DNA of 64,000 nt, taken from contig NC_050097.1 in assembly GCF_902167145.1 (NCBI RefSeq), positions 228,179,034 to 228,243,033 on the forward strand. Direction: 5' to 3'. Positions 45,956 through 58,200 of this stretch are shown piece by piece. The DNA comes from Zea mays (Eukaryota; Streptophyta; Magnoliopsida; Poales; Poaceae). Numbering within the stretch: position 1 is the stretch's first letter; the number at the start of each line of letters is the position of its first letter. The notes beneath the pieces were generated by a model. That model saw only the letters and a program-made list of their open reading frames with translations, did no database searches and was not told the DNA's origin. Position numbers and translations under genes: made by a program.

Positions 45956-46255
45956 GGCCATGTTTGGTTTCAATTAGTCTTAGGACTAAACTTTAGTTCT
46001 AAGACTAAATTTTAGTCCCTACTTGTTTGGTTATAGGGACTAAATAGATTCTAAAGTTATTAAATACATTGTCCAAAGACTCAAATGCCCTTAAAATACA
46101 CTCATGTGGGTTTTTAGTCTCTTTTAGCACCTATGTGAAGGACTAAAGACTAAATTATTTTAGTCCCTATTTTAGTCCTAGTGTTTGGCAAAAAAGTAAC
46201 TAAATGGGACTAAAAACTAGAGACTAATCTTTAGTCCCTCTAACCAAACACCCCC
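45956..46255. mobile_element. Inner Tourist-like MITE (300 bp)
   Basis: The ends GGCCATGTTTGGTTTC and CTAACCAAACACCCCC are imperfect inverted repeats, flanked by TTA (45953-45955, 46256-46258). It sits inside the outer MITE of the same broad type. Confidence 0.8.
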
Positions 46256-46327
46256 TTAGTTCCTAAATTGCCAAACGATAGGACTAAAACAGGGACTAAA
46301 CTGCTTTAGTCCCTAGTCCCTCAAGAT

Positions 46328-46866
46328 TAGGGATGGCAACGGGTACATACCCGTCGGGTAGTACCATTCCATACTCGTACCCATCAAAAAAAATTCTACC
46401 CGTCGGGTTACCCATATATACTCGCGGGTATAAAATCTTACCCATACCCGTACCCGCGCGGGTATTTTTACCCGTCGGGTAACCCGTACCCGTTAGGAAA
46501 GAATTAAATTCCAATATACCAATCACTCAAAATATTAAATAAACATATAAAAACAACTTCAATTTTACATATAACAAATCATATGATTACATAACTTGGT
46601 ATCTAGACAAATGATAACTAGAGAAGGGTTTTATTCTAGCTAAGTTGGACTCTATTAGATGTTTATAGTGCTATTGATGCGGGTATATTTTACCCACGGG
46701 TAGACGGGTATGGGTAGTACCAACCCATACCCGTACCCGTCTACCCAACGGGTAGAGGTTTTTACCCATTAACATACCCGCGGGTAGAGAAATCATCCCG
46801 TACCCGCCTTCATATCGGGTAAAACCCGTCGGGTATTCGGGTTTCGGGTACCCATTGCCATCTCTA
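46328..46866. mobile_element. Non-autonomous hAT-like element (539 bp)
   Basis: The ends TAGGGATGGCAACGGGTAC and GTACCCATTGCCATCTCTA are imperfect inverted repeats. A perfect 8-bp duplication CTCAAGAT flanks it (46320-46327, 46867-46874), the hAT signature. The inside is full of GGGTA/TACCC motifs near both ends, likely subterminal binding sites. It is inserted in the outer MITE. No transposase is present. Confidence 0.9.
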
Positions 46867-47095
46867 CTCAAGATGTGGCTAAAATGGACTAAACCATATT
46901 AATTCCACATTTGCCCCTCATTTAGTTCAATTGTACTAATAACAGGAGAATGTTAAATTCCATTTTAGTCTTCTTATAAGCCATTTAGTATATTCTTACT
47001 AATTTTAGTCCCTAGAACCAAACATGTTAGGGACTAAACTCTAGTCCCCTAACTAAACTTTAGTCACTAGACTAAAGAAACCAAACATGGCCTAA

Positions 47096-48560
47096 TGGAT
47101 TTTGGCTGGAAACCAGGTTCTCAAGAACCAAGAACTTGTGTGTTCTCGGCAATAAAGAACACAAGCAAGAACTCAAAAATACACCGCTCAGAAATCAGCA
47201 GTTGCTAATGTATAATTAAGATCTTAGATGTGGGAGGGGGGGTTCACAAACTGATAATGATAATTGTTCAAAGGTAGATTGATCTAAAGCAAAATCTGAA
47301 TCCTAATGTGGGTATTGGTGGGCTAATTATATAGTCTAAGAGGCATGTAAGGATTCCTATTAGTATCCATAAGAGTCCCAACACGTTACAAGGCGCAAAT
47401 AGCCCAAAAGATGGTGACACAACACATTGAAAGATTTTGGATGTCAACTTGTTTCAATGATTCTAGTTATTCTATGAAAAATTAGATGTGGGACCAGATC
47501 CATTTGTTAATTTATTAAATTATATTTCTATATATATGTGATCATAAAAAAACAAAGCCTATGTGTGTCAAGGGAGTATGTCTTACTGTAAGTTGGTCCT
47601 ATATTTGTAGAATTACTCTGAACTTGACACATATTGGAACTCCAACTTGGATTGGACGTCCTTGCTGGCCTCCTAAGGTGGTGGCCAAGGTGAAGTATGT
47701 CCAAGGGCTTCCTTGATGTGTTCTTAGTATTCTTGGAGCATGCTTACTAGGTTCCCAAAGGTAAATATAAGGCCCACAACGATAATGCAGCTCTCAAGAG
47801 AAACAACGATAACTTGTGATAATTGTTTGATGTCCTTGATTATGTGATCTTAAGGTCAAACTAGATCCATTTGAAATCTTATCAAATAGGCCTTCCATTA
47901 AGTTCTCATGGATCTCAAACTCTCTTTGGATTAGCGCATTTTTAGGGAAGGTATCATTGGACCGTCGATTGAACTGGAGCTTCATACTAATCAATGGAAT
48001 TGATAGATGATAAGCCAAAGGTGGGATAAAAGATAAAGTTCGACCACCGTCAAGATCACCTTCGGATAACATAATATGAGAAGCTACAAAGAAGGAAGAA
48101 AAGGTGTGCACGACATGCCTCTACCATAAAAATACACGGATACCCCTCTTCAGTCATATAAAACCTTTTATAGAGGATGAAGGGCATTATTGTAATTCTA
48201 TATGGAAAATATACCAATCCAACCCTATAAATAGGTGAATAGTACCACTGCTACAGGGGTTGACCCCTTTTCTAATCCTACACCTATAACATGTTCTCCC
48301 CGAAGAATCTCCAAATGTATTATAAAGGTGAAGCTCTATTGGTTGTTTGTTTTGTAGGTTGTTATTCATGACATATTTATATTCTAAGGAATGAAAAGAA
48401 TAGCTTGATAAGAAAATACTTTACTTCAGCCTTGTCTTATGTTTAAGTCAAAACTCCATGTATTCAATTGGTTTTTCTTTTGCCTTAAGGTGCTCCCAGA
48501 TATTAAACTCTACAAGTCTTTCTTCCCCTTTGACATATTTGGAGGGGAGGAGGGCGTAAC
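47096..48560. other. Intergenic DNA, no supported gene
   Basis: There is no conserved frame. The 105-residue minus-strand frame at 47794-48111 has no recognised motif. Parts may be old retroelement sequence, without identifiable ends. Confidence 0.35.
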
Positions 48561-48960
48561 TTAGCAATTATGTTGCCATATTGTGTTTCTTCCTAAAATC
48601 CTAACAGATACCTAACTATAACACATCATCCACTCCCGAACCGGCAATACTTACTCCTGGCAGCCCTCTAGGATCATATATAATCCCCACAGACCCACGC
48701 GAGCCTTTTATGTGCACTTTGTCCTCACTCATGCGTATCCGAGAAGACCTCCCGGTCGGTCACCCATCCTAAGATTTCTTTAGGGCAAGCACGCTTAACC
48801 TGGAGGTTCTTTCGAGATAGGCTTTCGAAAAAGAAGATGTACCTTGTTGGTACAAATACTCTATTAATTCTATTAAGCCTTAGACAATGATATCAAAATC
48901 CACCCCCTTAGAAGACCAACGTCCTCGTCGGTCAACCTCAAGCCAGGAACCTCCCCTCTC
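48561..48960 (-). repeat. 5S-rRNA-derived module, probably a Cassandra-like TRIM
   Basis: At about 48730-48815 the minus strand reads CCAGGTTAAGCGTGCTTG, then CTTAGGATGGGTGACCG and CGGGAGGTCTTCTC. These match the internal control region of plant 5S rRNA (GTTAAGCGTGCTTGG, TAGGATGGGTGACC, GGGAAGTCCTC). Cassandra TRIM LTRs are known to carry such segments. A nearby TGATATCATTGTC (minus, near 48885-48897) could be a decayed primer-binding site. The outer limits are approximate. A decayed 5S pseudogene is the alternative. Confidence 0.55.
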
Positions 48961-49443
48961 TGGCCACGTCTACGTGTCTAGTATAGTCATACGCCATGCC
49001 AAGTGACCACTCCAGGCGCACATGCTCCATGTGCCATATACTCGAACCCCTAGCCCTCACACGCATGTGAAACCACTACTTAAACTTAAGAAAATTTGAC
49101 CGGTATGAATAGTTGAATACCATAGCTATAAATATTTGTACATGGAGGGAGTATATACAGACGGAAGACACATGATCTGGTTTTTGTTTTTTTTTATTAT
49201 TATTACTATTATTATTACTACTATTATTACTACTATTACTACTAATACTATTACTACTACTGTTCACAGAGCTTCATTCCGTCGTATAAAACCCAAGTCT
49301 GGCAGGTCGCAGCTGGTAGCCTGGTAGTAGTAATTAAATTTGATGAAAGTCTTGTTTACATGGAGTGGATAATATTAGCATTTGAAGAGACATCAGTATA
49401 TCCGATGAGAAGTCTAGCTCCACGTGACCATCGTTATTTTGTA
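48961..49443. other. Intergenic DNA with trinucleotide microsatellite
   Basis: The stretch holds an impure (TTA/CTA)n microsatellite at about 49190-49262. A partial GGAGGGAGTATATACAG just left of it resembles a Stowaway end. The 63-residue frames over the repeat are low-complexity. Confidence 0.6.
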
Positions 49444-49610
49444 CTCTGTCTGTCCAAAAAAATAATACTACTAGGTCCTAAATTAAAATTCGTTTTAGCA
49501 GATTAGTATATTCATATAACACTTAATATATATGTCTAGATTCATCATTAACCATTTAAATATATAAAAAAATGAAAAGCTAAAATAAATACTATTTTAG
49601 GACGGAGGGA
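49444..49610. mobile_element. Stowaway-like MITE
   Basis: The left end CTCTGTCTGTCC after TA and the right end GGACGGAGGGA are inverted relatives of the CTCCCTCCGTCC terminus. The inside is AT-rich. Confidence 0.65.
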
Positions 49611-51053
49611 ATATAACTATAAATCATATATTCATATTTATGGTTCTAAAATAATAATTATTATAAAAATATATTTTATAACTATTCGAATAATATTTAT
49701 TTGTATCATATATATTGGTATATATATATATTATAATTAATCTAACTTAAACTACAAAAATACGACTGTGCCAGAATTGTACTGTTTCTAAAACAAATAG
49801 AGTGAGTAGTACGAGAACAAGACAATATAATAGACAAAGAAAAAAAAACAAAATACCTATGGGCTGGTCTGGTATGACGAGTCATGATTTAGAAGGTGTT
49901 TGGTTTTCTTACTAAATTTTTGTTCGTGTTATATCAAATTTTTAATATCAATTGTGTATATTAAATATAGATTTAATTAGGTTTAGTAAATTTGTCTCTT
50001 CTTTTAATCTTTAATCTTTATCTGTGTAATTAGTCTTATAATTAAACTATATTTAATACTTATAATTATAATCTAAATATTTGATGCGACGTAGGCTAAA
50101 CTTTAGTTGGGTGTGACATTGTATTATCATCAATAATCAGCCCTTAAAATTCGTAATGGATCCTAGTGGAGCCCAGCAAGCTCCATAAAATTCCAGTCAA
50201 CGTGAACCAGCTGGGTATTCCTTTTGTCAAGTAGAGTTCGTCATCGCTTATGCTTTCTGCTGGTCCGTGTCATTATGCTTTTTACGAAGAGTCTGTTTGA
50301 CTCTATATGTATATTATTTTTTTAACTATATATATATATATATTTAAAGTTGTATCATATAGTTTTTTAGTTATCTTTTATATTTGAAAACCGATCCAAA
50401 GACGGCTTAGGATTTTACATGCGCTTAGTAACCAGCATATGTCATTATCAGTGGACACGTAAGCTTTTATATCGATAACTGAGACAGTGTGGCTACAAGC
50501 TTTATCCTAATAAAATTCTATGGAATTCTGAACTTAATTTGTAGTAAGTCACTTTAATTAGTCAATTACAATGAACTTATTATCCCGTCATCATCAAATC
50601 TACTGATATGTTGCAGTATTAAATATAAATAAAATCCTATGGAACCTCACTCAAACTGACTTGATGCTTTGGGTCACTATGTAAGCTAAGATGATATGCA
50701 AACGACTAAACGAGGATGCTTGCTGGTCCGTGTGTGGGCACGCATGAATGCATCGCTGCAGCCTGCAGGTCCATGCATGACTGGAAAAACAAGCTAAGCG
50801 TAAACAGTCGACACGGTGCTGTGTTAGGCAAACCGTGTGTCTGTGTGTGCTTATAGTGGTTTCCGGCGATGACACAATTTTGGGCTTCCAGCCTTCCACT
50901 AGGTCTTACAAAGCATCAAGTAGAAGATTATTCACCACGTATTTTGTAGGGTGGAAAGAAGGCTCTCTACTACTAATACTAGTGCCCAATTCTTATCCTC
51001 TGCTGACAAACCACAACTGATAAATTCAGTGCTATATCTTCTCTTCCTACCTA
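49611..51053. other. Intergenic AT-rich DNA, nothing recognised
   Basis: It contains simple AT runs (near 49720 and 50326-50342). No frame or domain is supported. A minus-strand frame of 82 residues at 50651-50899 has no recognised motif. Confidence 0.4.
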
Positions 51054-51213
51054 CTCTTCATGTCCCAAATTAAAATTCTTTTTTAGGTTTCTAATGAATT
51101 CATACAATACTTAATGTATGAGTTTCATATATGTGTCTAGATTCATATCTTTTATTTGAATATAGTCATAAAAACTAAGAGCTAAAAAGAATGATAATTT
51201 GGGACGGAGAGAG
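51054..51213. mobile_element. Stowaway-like MITE (160 bp)
   Basis: The ends CTCTTCATGTCCCAAATT and AATTTGGGACGGAGAGAG are inverted repeats, flanked by TA (51052-51053 and 51214-51215). The sizes fit Stowaway MITEs. Confidence 0.75.
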
Positions 51214-51719
51214 TATTATATATGCTCAATTAAGTTACCAGTTGCTGTAACTGAAACCATTATCAAATATGCAAAATATTTCCTATGGACAAGCAGTAAT
51301 TCTAGGAGAAACGGGTATGGCTTGAAGCTTTGATAAGAAACCTAAAGAGAAATGAGGACTCGGGGTGGTCAACTTTCATTTGTAGAAATGAAACCCTTGT
51401 ACTCAAACAACTTGACATGTTTTATCAAAAGAATAGTGTGCAGTGGGTAAACGACCTTATCTGGGACAAGTATTATTGTGATGGGGTTCCATAGTTGAGA
51501 AGAGAAAATGGTTCCTTCTGGTGGAAGGATATTCTCATATTACAGTACAGGGGTATTCCAAAGTATAAGGGTAAAAGATCACGATTCAAATACTTATTCA
51601 CAATTTCTTAGAGCCCTAAATAAATTTCCGTTCAAAATGAATAGAAATAGAGTCTGATCCTAATTCGACCCTATCCTTAAATTTTATAGTGAACGTCTAG
51701 AGCCCATTGTCACTCCTAA
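51214..51719. other. Intergenic DNA, nothing recognised
   Basis: About 500 bases before the LTR element. No frame longer than 60 codons is supported and no repeat was recognised. The segment near 51340-51540 has retroelement-like wording on the plus strand, but no clear domain. Confidence 0.35.
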
Positions 51720-52611
51720 GTGCGTAACATAATGGTAAACACATGATTCAAGCTTATGAAATATAATTTCCTTTTCTCATTATAGATTAATAAAAGATTA
51801 CATGTGTACCTTTGGCTTCTCGGAATTACAAGACGAAAGGTAAGAGAAATACAACTTCGTAGGCAAAGTGATTCGATTTTCTCTAGCCAAAAAGCATGCC
51901 CAATGCATGGTACTGTTCCTCTATTTATAGGTGTGAGGTACAATTTCAGTAGAATTATAAATATGCCCTTAAATCTATACATTTGTATTAACGAGTAAGC
52001 TAAGAGCAATGTTATCTTTCCTTCTTGTATCCTTGCTGAACAAGTCATGGTGACCTTGTCTTTCCTATCCAGCTTCTTCATCACGTGCAAGCGTCAATAA
52101 TCCGAAGCTCTCAATTTCGTTTCTGCAACTATGATGACTGCTCTCCATCCCTAGACGAAGGTGTTCTTCGGTATCTGTCCTTGAAATAGACTGAAAAATA
52201 ACCTGTTAGTTAATGTTTTGAGGATCTTCGGCTAAAGAGGGTCCCAAATAGTAGCCCCTCGCGGTATTGGTTCGTTTTTTATAACGAACCCAGACTGCGA
52301 AATGAATGAAGGCCTCGTGCCGAAGGTCCGAAAAACTTCTTTCCTAAGCTTATTAGCGAAAATGATTTATTGAGAATACGCCTTCGTAAAAACCTGCCAA
52401 GAGCCCACTTGCAGTGATAAGCTATCTTTTGAAATTTTGGTTCCCGCGTTTTTACCTGCATTGTGTATAAGATGGACTAAGGTCCGTGTGCATTGGACAC
52501 AACATTCATTTTGTTTTTCCACCCTACCATTATCATATACTCAAGCTCTGAAGATTACTTCATAGAATTGTTCGTTGCACAACTTTATTTTCAAATTTCA
52601 ACATTTCTGAA

Positions 52612-53071
52612 ATGGCTGAAGAGGGGAAGAGTGGCGAGCTTTCGCTTGTTGCGTATTACAATGCTGCAGAGAGGGCCAATGTCAAAAAGATTACCGAAGA
52701 AATCTTGGACGGCTTATCAGATGACTCTGACGACAGTGAAGATTTTGATTTTAAAGAAGATACTGGTGATGCCGAAGTCGAACCAATGTCAAAGTCGAAC
52801 CATGTTGTCTTTTGCAAATCGACAATGAAGAAGGGTCATATCGAGGTGATGAAGAACAATTATTTTTATGACATTTCTATTGTCAGGCTTGGTGGAGAGG
52901 ATACTATCTCGCGTCTTGAGAAAGATGAGGTGGTAGTATTCTGAAGCTTTTTGAACACTAGACTGTGTTTCCCACTTCATAAGATGCTAGTGGAGGTTCT
53001 GAAGAAGTTTGATTACCTTCATCAGCTGACTCCGAATGCCTTGGTGAGGTTGGGATCTTTATTTGGGTAGT
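52612..53071 (+). pseudogene. Gypsy-type "Transposase_28" ORF fragment, antisense to its LTRs
   Basis: The frame starts at the ATG at 52612 (MAEEGKSGELSL) and reaches a TGA at 52942-52944. The same frame continues to 53071 with FPLHKMLVEVLKKF and HQLTPNALVRLG. This resembles the conserved block of the plant domain PF04195 (putative gypsy type transposon). The N-terminal part is acidic (DDSDDSEDFDFKED). It is cut off at 53071, next to an inserted LTR-like segment. The function of this family is unknown. Confidence 0.6.
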
Positions 53072-53076
53072 GAGGT

Positions 53077-53885
53077 GTCACACCCGGTTTTGGAAGGCAA
53101 ACCAAATGCGAACCATATACATGCCAGAATCAGAAATTCACGTACACAACGATTACATAAATGAACATCACCAAACAATCATTAAATTAAATTATGACGC
53201 GGAAAAGTGCTAAAGCGAAGTATTAAATACTTCATTATGTCATTAAATAATAACATAATGAAGTATTACTTGACATCCACATAGTCATTAAATTAAATAG
53301 TAATCAAAGTGCTAAAGCGAAACACAGTAATGATGAGGCTTTCACATGTAGCTGACTAGGGGTTTGCCGCTAATCTAGTCTAGAACTCCTCGAAGTCCTA
53401 GAACTCCTAAAGTCCTCTACATTGTCTTCATCTTCTCCTAAGCAGGGGTTACAATGCGGAAAACCTGGTGTTTTGTATTTAAGCAAGGGTAAGTACACAT
53501 CAACGTACTCAGCAAATGTCCCATTTGGTAAAAGTGGACTAGCTTTATGTGGGGGTGAAGCTCAAAGCAGTTGCTTTTAGTTTGTCAGGTATTTATTATT
53601 AGTAGAAGCCAAGTTTTAGCAACAACCCCAAGTTATTATCCCAAAAGGTACTCCCTCCGAGAGGAAATACAAGAATATCCATAATTATAATCATCATCAT
53701 TAAACCATCACCACAAAGGTATCCAAAATATCTCTAATCAAAGGAGCTCCCAAGGCTGCTCATAACCGTGAGCACGAATGATATACCAGTTTCTAACCCT
53801 GTACAGTGGTCGCACACTTTACCCACGAGTCATGATCCCTTTTATGCCTCAGGTTGTACAGACCCTTAAACACTACGTAGATTGA
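53077..53885. repeat. Inserted LTR-like segment (TGTCACACCC start)
   Basis: TGTCACACCCGGTTTTGG at 53077 is a typical plant Gypsy LTR start and directly interrupts the ORF to its left. The right limit near 53885 is a guess from the return of different sequence. It may be a solo or partial LTR; no target duplication was confirmed. Confidence 0.4.
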
Positions 53886-54275
53886 TGTGTTGCGTAATAT
53901 TACGCATTTGCTCGGATGCTTCATCAATTTGCTTCTGGAGCTAAGAAAGTCGAAGCATTTTTCTTTGCTTTTCTCAACTTGCTAATGGATGTTCCCAAGG
54001 TTATGGATCTGCTGATCGACTTCATCATCTTGTGGTGGGGGTTAGTGACCTTCCTGCTCTGGTTTCGTGCCTCCCAAAGAAGTGTGTTTTCGCCTTGATT
54101 CTGATCGAACCGAGTGAGAACATAACCAACCATTGTGGTCTTCTTCGAGGGCATGACAAAGCTCCTTGTGGTAGTCATGTGTTCACTAAAGGTGGACGCC
54201 AATGTTGGTCGCTCGTCTTTTATTTCTTCAGGATATCAAAAACAAGGAAACATTTTTAAATTAAGATTCATCTTC

Positions 54276-54336
54276 ATCCTTTTCCAACCTCTTCATCCTT
54301 CAGCCCCTCTTCTAGAAGAAGAGGTTGGAAAAGGAT
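54276..54336. repeat. Perfect 19-bp inverted repeat
   Basis: ATCCTTTTCCAACCTCTTC (54276-54294) is exactly complementary to GAAGAGGTTGGAAAAGGAT (54318-54336), with a 23-base spacer. It lies about 50 bases left of the right LTR. Confidence 0.9.
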
Positions 54337-55115
54337 GAATATACATGAAATAAATAGGAAAAATGAAATACTTTAAGGACATGTAGTGTGTAACATAATG
54401 ATGAAGCACATGGTTTAACCTCATGAAATATGATTTCCTTTTCTCATTATAAATTAATAAAAGGTTACAGGTATACCTTCGGCTTCTTGGAATTACAAGA
54501 TGAAAGGTAAGAGAAATATAGCTTTGTAGGCAACAAATTTCGATTTTCTCTAGCCAAAAGGCGTCCCTAGTGCATAGCATTGTTTCTCTATTTATAGGCG
54601 TAAGGTACAACTTCGGTAGAACTACAAATATGTCCTTAAGCCTATACATTTATACTAATGAGTAAGCTAAGGATAATACTATCTTTCTATCCTTGCCCAA
54701 CAAGTCATGTGACCTTGTCTTGCTCCAGCCAGCTTCTTTTTCTTTTTCATCATGTGCAAGTGACAATAATCCAAAGCTCTGAACTTAGTTTCTGCAGCAG
54801 CTATGACAGCTGCTCATCACCGTCCCTCGACGACGAAGGTGTTCTTCGATGGTACCCTACAATTGAAACAGGTTGAAAAATAATTGGAAGAAAGGCGCTC
54901 GTGCGGAGATCGGCTATCTCACATGCATGCACGGATGGACATGGATGGAGAAATTAGAGCCGCCTTGCTGCTGCAGGCACTACTCTCCTGCTACGCCACT
55001 CACTGTTCCTCGTCCAACACCAAACAAACCACGGCGTTCGCATGCAAGTGTGCAGCCACAACACGGCGTTCACGACACCGGCACACAGCCGGTCTATCGT
55101 ATGCGCGCCGCCGCC

Positions 55116-55121
55116 GGTCAA
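55116..55121 (-). promoter_or_regulatory. W-box upstream of the WRKY gene
   Basis: GGTCAA on the plus strand is TTGACC on the minus strand, the core bound by WRKY proteins. It is about 160 bases before the ATG. A single hexamer can occur by chance, so autoregulation is only a possibility. Confidence 0.35.
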
Positions 55122-55278
55122 AGAGAAGGGTGCACGTACGTGAGCCAGACCAGAAATAAAGTAGCAGACGGCTCGGCAAGTCGGCAGGTTAGCATTACCA
55201 TTACACTAACCCCTCTAGGCCTCCCTCCCCCCTCCCTCCCTCCGCCCGGCCGGCCGGCGCAAACTAATTAAGCGAGCC

Positions 55279-58200
55279 ATGGAGAATTATCACATGCTCT
55301 TTGGGACGACGGCGACGCATGCGCAGCCCTCTTCAGCTGCCGGCACCCCCAGCTCCTACAACTTCATTGCCACCAGCAGCGCTAGCGGCTTGCGGCGCGA
55401 CCACGACCGAGGCCAGCACAGCGGGCACGTGCACGCCGCCGGCGGATCCTCGTCGCCGTCCTCCTTCTTCGTCGCGGAGCGGCTGTCCCACAACGACGAC
55501 TCCAGCAAGGACGGTGGTGGCGGTCCAGGTCCAGCCGCAGCTGGCAGTGGAGAGAAGGAGGCCGAGGCGGACGACAGGCCGGCGGCGGCCAGGAGGAAAG
55601 GGGAAAAGAAGGAGCGCCGCCCGCGGTTCGCCTTCCAGACGCGCAGCCAGGTCGACATCCTCGACGACGGCTACCGCTGGAGGAAGTACGGCCAGAAGGC
55701 CGTCAAGAACAACAACTTCCCACGGTTAGTAGTTTAATTAATTAGTTTTGGTGCACAATTCACACTCGCACATACATATATATGATCAACTGAAATGAAT
55801 ACTTAGCTGCTTCCTTCCTCTTGCACAATCAAAATGCTCGATCTTTTCTCGTCAACGAGACAACGACTACTATGCTATGCATGTCTGGCGATCCATTTTG
55901 CATGGATGGATCGGCCTGTGGTTTTGATTGATCTGTTGCTGCTCGGGGATTTTTTCCCGTCTCTCTTAATCACCATTCCAATCCTCCGTGATCCCTGTTC
56001 ATCAAATCCGGCCGCAGAAATTAAAGTAGGTGAGGTGAGAATTGAGATGGAGTCCTAGCGAATCTTCCAAGCTCTGCTAGTGGCTTGTATCCATGCATAG
56101 GATAAGGACACATCTCTAGCTCATCCTCATCGTCTAGATGAAAACGACTCCTAGCTAGTTTCACATGTTTTTGCTGTGGTGGGCATCATCGACCATTCAA
56201 TAAACAGGAGCACACAGCGGTCGAATTTGACCGGAAACTATTCCGTCCACTACGACCCACCGGTGGTTTAACTTCAGCATATATATATTAATTCTATCCC
56301 TAACTTACAGCGTCGTCAAAAAGACTTTATTTTAGTTTGTCACTACTCCTACTAGAGCACTCTTGATGCCTTCCTTCTTGTAAAATCTCGGCTTCATCGA
56401 CATGGTTCTACGATTTTCTCTCGATTCCTTTTCTTCTTCTTCTACGGAAAATAAGCTTCGCACAGACAATCATATATATAGCCATGTATACTCACTCGAT
56501 GCACACATATGCCTACACACACGTGATATGTGCATCAACGAGGCAGAAGTGTGTAATACCTTCACACGTTTAATTTGCTCATGTTTGTGTCAGCCATCTA
56601 TGCTCGCTAGAAAAACACTAATGTAATGTTTGGTTACCCGCACCATGCATCTTGTCTTGGACCACCATATGTGTTGACTCTGTCTTGGACCACCCCATTT
56701 GATCATATGCGCGTCCGATACAGGCATCCAATCAGGCGATAACTGATCGACAGGGCCACATACCGCATGAACATATATAATATGATCGATGCATGCACAT
56801 ATAGTATGTAAAATGAGCTTCTAAGAGCAACTCCAAAAGAACGTGTAAACTAACCCCAAAACAGATATTAGTCAAAAATAGTGGTTTTTCTTACTACAAC
56901 AGCTCCCTCATTCTTCACCAAAAAATTAGCGTCCCGCATCCGCAACCTTCTCTCTCTCATATTTTGGTGTGTTTCATCCCTCCCCAATCCATTCATCAAC
57001 GTATCAGATCATCCACTGCCTCCCGACGACTGTACAGATTGCGCCACATGTCACATTTAAAGAAACTGTTGGAGTATCCATCATAATTCATTCTTAAAAA
57101 CTTTTACCCTGCTTAAATTTTTTAACATCCCTTTGGAGTTGCTCTAAATTGTTATTCTCATCACTTCTATCTGCTGCCGATTGCAGTTCTCCAGCAGCCT
57201 CCATATATGTACCACCTCCTATCTCACTTCCTATCTCAAACTTCACTCTATAAACATCTACGTTCATATACACGGATTCTTGGAAATGGCCAGGATAAAC
57301 ATAGATAAGATATATAAAAACTGGCCATGCAACTATATATGGGGACATTTAAGATTTTGCATTTGTAACACATAAGTCTATATCATCACCATGCCATGCC
57401 AAAGGTAACAATGATATCTGGTATGAATTTGGCGAAAGGGGGTGTATATACGTACTGCAAATTCGTAAATGCCACATTACATTTGACCTTATTTAAATAA
57501 AAGAACAAAAACAATAACCGGATCACTGATGAGGTATAATATAAAATTTGTTAGATTATATAATCTGGACAGATTATAATTCTAAACAAACACCTCCATA
57601 ATGGCAAAACATAGATCATGCACTACCGGAATTTGGCTCTTTGCCGAGTGCCAAATTCTTTGCCGAGTGTTTTATTTCGGGCACTCGGCAAAGAGCTCTT
57701 TGCCGAGTGCCACGCAAAAAACCCTCGGTAAAAGAAAACACTCGGCGAAGAAGCTCTTTGCCGAGTGTTTTATTTTTGACACTCGGCAAAGAGTTTCTTT
57801 GCCGAGTGTCTTTTTTTTGACACTCGGCAAAGAGCTCTTTGCCGAGTGTCACAAATACAACACTCGGCAAAGGGCTCTTTGCCGAGTGTTTTTTCTCCAA
57901 CACTAGGCAAAGACAATTTAAAAATCACATTTTAAAGTAGTAAATTAATTCAAATGAAAAAGTTTTCAACTACAAATTTGTATAACTCATCATGATGTAC
58001 AATTTATATATTGAACATTTCTTCATATGACAAAATAAAAATAAATTTGTTCATAAAACCTATATCTCTCTCGTAGTTTATGAAACTACGAGAGAGACGT
58101 ATAGAATTTATGCATATTGTTAGAACCATCATCTGAGATAAACAAATTACCAAACAACCAAAATAAACTTTGTAGATCTTGAGAAGTTATAGAAGTTTAT

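Larger units (their letters stand above)
45915..47092. mobile_element. Outer Tourist-like MITE with two nested inserts
   Basis: The outer ends GGCCCCGTTTGAGATTAG and AGAAACCAAACATGGCC are flanked by TAA (45912-45914, 47093-47095). Removing the two inserts and their duplications leaves about 328 bp. The inside is built of TTTAGTCCC inverted repeats. Confidence 0.75.
51720..54883 (-). mobile_element. Non-autonomous LTR retrotransposon upstream of the WRKY gene
   Basis: Two diverged direct repeats of about 480-490 bp (about 51720-52202 and 54388-54883) are its LTRs. Each carries CTATAAATAG on the minus strand (51921-51930, 54588-54597), so the LTR promoter probably reads leftwards. A purine-rich GCGAGGGGCTACTATTTGGG (minus, near 52244-52263) resembles the polypurine tract of Tat Gypsy elements. 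Between the LTRs are a plus-strand ORF of gypsy-associated type (52612-53071), an inserted LTR-like segment (about 53077-53885) and a hairpin. No pol is seen. LTR ends and target duplication are not certain. Confidence 0.6.

Noticed and set aside
49076..49327. 63-codon Ser/Asn-rich and Thr/Ile-rich frames
   Set aside because: They are translations of the TTA/CTA microsatellite.
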